Positions 62,981 to 64,000 of a stretch of 64,000 nt of DNA are shown here, piece after piece. Positions within the stretch are counted from its first letter, which is position 1. The number at the start of each line of letters is the position of its first letter. Under the pieces are notes generated by a model. It did not search any database and was not told where the DNA came from. It worked only from the letters and a program-made list of their open reading frames with translations. The DNA is from Nitrosomonadales bacterium (GTDB lineage Bacteria > Pseudomonadota > Gammaproteobacteria > Burkholderiales > Gallionellaceae), in NCBI GenBank assembly GCA_016177795.1, contig JACOUM010000007.1:62001-126000 (forward strand), given 5' to 3'. Position numbers and translations under genes: made by a program.

Positions 62981-63545
62981 ACTGTTATTGGCAGCTTTTA
63001 TGCTGCTCTGCATCCCGCCCTGCTTCGCCGAACGCGCCGACAGCGACAAACCGATACACCTGGAAGCCGATCAGGTGCGGATAGATGACGCAAAGCAAAT
63101 CAGCACCTTCACCGGCAATGTAAAACTTTCCCAGGGTACGCTGCTGATACGCGGCGACAAAATCGTTGTGACGCAGGACCAGGACGGTTTCAAACACGGC
63201 ACGGCCTATGGCAATACCGCCAGCTTCCGGCAGAAACGCGAGGGGCTGGATGAATACGTGGAAGGCTATGGCGAGCGCATCGAATATGACACCCGCGCCG
63301 AGACAGTGGATTTTTACGTGCGGGCGCGCCTCAAGCGGGATATGGATGAAGTGCTCGGCGAACACATCACCTACAGCGCAAAAACCGAAATATTCCAGGT
63401 GAACGGCAGCGCAAGCACGGAAAGCTCGCCGCCCAAACGGGTGCGCGCCGTACTGCAACCCAACCCAAGAGAAGAAGCGGCAGTACCGCCCGATTCAGGC
63501 GGGCTGCCCATTACCCCCAGTGAAATACTCACCCCAAAACCATGA
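62961..63545 (+). CDS. lptA: LPS transport periplasmic protein LptA
   Basis: Forms the periplasmic bridge for LPS, 194 residues. A signal peptide (cleavage near CFAERA) precedes the OstA-like beta-jellyroll: [34 protein letters not shown] and [11 protein letters not shown]. The C-terminal tail is Pro/Glu-rich. It starts inside lptC (20-bp overlap) and its TGA overlaps lptB by ATGA. Confidence 0.94.
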   Translation: MLQPTNKLLLAAFMLLCIPPCFAERADSDKPIHLEADQVRIDDAKQISTFTGNVKLSQGTLLIRGDKIVVTQDQDGFKHGTAYGNTASFRQKREGLDEYVEGYGERIEYDTRAETVDFYVRARLKRDMDEVLGEHITYSAKTEIFQVNGSASTESSPPKRVRAVLQPNPREEAAVPPDSGGLPITPSEILTPKP

Positions 63546-64000
63546 GTGAATTGCGTGCAGTCTGCCTCAATAAGAAATACGGTTCGCGCACCGTGGTACA
63601 CGATGCCTCGCTGGCGCTGAAAAGCGGCGAGGTCGTCGGCCTGCTCGGCCCGAATGGCGCGGGCAAAACCACTTCGTTTTACATGATCGTAGGACTGATC
63701 GCGGCCGACGGCGGAGAAATCTCCATTGACGGGCAGAACATCACTCATCTGCCGATCCACCGCCGCGCGCGCCTGGGATTAGGCTATCTGCCGCAGGAAG
63801 CGTCGATTTTCCGCCGTCTGACTGTGGCGCAAAACATTCAGGCCGTGCTGGAATTGCAGGGGCTTGCCAACGGTGACATACAGAATCGCCAGGAAGAGTT
63901 GCTGGAAGATTTGCATATCACACATATCCGCGACAATCCGGCCATCAGCCTGTCCGGCGGGGAACGGCGACGCGTCGAAATCGCGCGCGCACTGGCAACC
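63542..64000 (+). CDS. lptB: LPS export ABC transporter ATPase LptB (3' end outside window)
   Basis: Cytoplasmic ATPase that powers LPS extraction with LptFG. The first 153 residues are present and the right edge cuts the gene. Walker A is GPNGAGKTT at 36-44, the Q-loop lies in [13 protein letters not shown], and the signature is [14 protein letters not shown] near 137-150. The Walker B aspartate is beyond the edge. The order kdsC-lptC-lptA-lptB is classic. Confidence 0.96.
   Translation, partial: MSELRAVCLNKKYGSRTVVHDASLALKSGEVVGLLGPNGAGKTTSFYMIVGLIAADGGEISIDGQNITHLPIHRRARLGLGYLPQEASIFRRLTVAQNIQAVLELQGLANGDIQNRQEELLEDLHITHIRDNPAISLSGGERRRVEIARALAT

Overview
The window is chromosomal sequence from a betaproteobacterium. 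The gene content and order match the Nitrosomonadales/Gallionellaceae type: a rpoE-rseABC-degP-lepA-lepB-DUF4845-rnc-era-recO-pdxJ-acpS run, rplM-rpsI-argC-DUF6776-bactofilin-erpA, exbBD-lpxK-kdsB-adk, and kdsD-kdsC-lptCAB. Phosphoribulokinase points to Calvin-cycle autotrophy. A diheme cytochrome c and a cytochrome b561 fit a respiratory chemolithotroph. The family-level placement is inference from gene order only.

Layout. 1-3339: a Ser/Thr kinase (cut by the left edge), then a membrane histidine kinase with a stand-alone receiver. 3340-4125: decayed insertion sequences (an IS256-type transposase with internal deletions and a probable IS1595-type tail). 4178-9300: bepA protease, then a leftward block erpA, bactofilin, DUF6776, argC, rpsI, rplM. 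9368-17877: a leftward LPS/O-antigen block with two methyltransferases, three glycosyltransferases, an O-antigen ligase, a FlaA1/WbpM-type nucleotide-sugar dehydratase and a WecA/WbpL-type initiating transferase. 17988-19580: nadB. 19656-31276: the sigma-E envelope-stress operon followed by the translation/RNase III/Era/RecO/PdxJ/AcpS run, interrupted by a reversed diheme cytochrome gene. 31263-34277: slipin-NfeD and a DUF3014 protein. 34769-39157: nagZ, a ZipA-like gene and ligA. 39239-45261: xseA, exbBD, lpxK, a Trm112-like gene, kdsB, adk and a HbpS-like gene. 45313-48824: cytochrome b561, uup, tRNA-Arg(CCU), plsY. 48832-59650: a leftward run with DUF3426, prmA, accC, accB, aroQ, dsbD, cutA, holA, lptE and leuS. 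59883-64000: prk, then kdsD-kdsC-lptC-lptA-lptB (cut by the right edge).

Much of the window serves the cell envelope: KDO synthesis (kdsD, kdsC, kdsB), lipid A (lpxK), LPS transport (lptA, B, C, E), O-antigen assembly, the sigma-E response with DegP and BepA, and bactofilin.

I found no CRISPR array, prophage, toxin-antitoxin pair or obvious new defence system. The most interesting signals are small. They are: a truncated copy of the accC start encoded as a 42-residue ORF coupled to accC, with a 12-bp perfect inverted repeat bracketing the accC ribosome-binding site; an AT-rich insertion of about 55 residues in the editing region of LeuRS; a palindromic repeat family inserted in frame in lpxK and kdsB and also found before ligA; and a dyad of DnaA-like boxes in the xseA-exbB gap.
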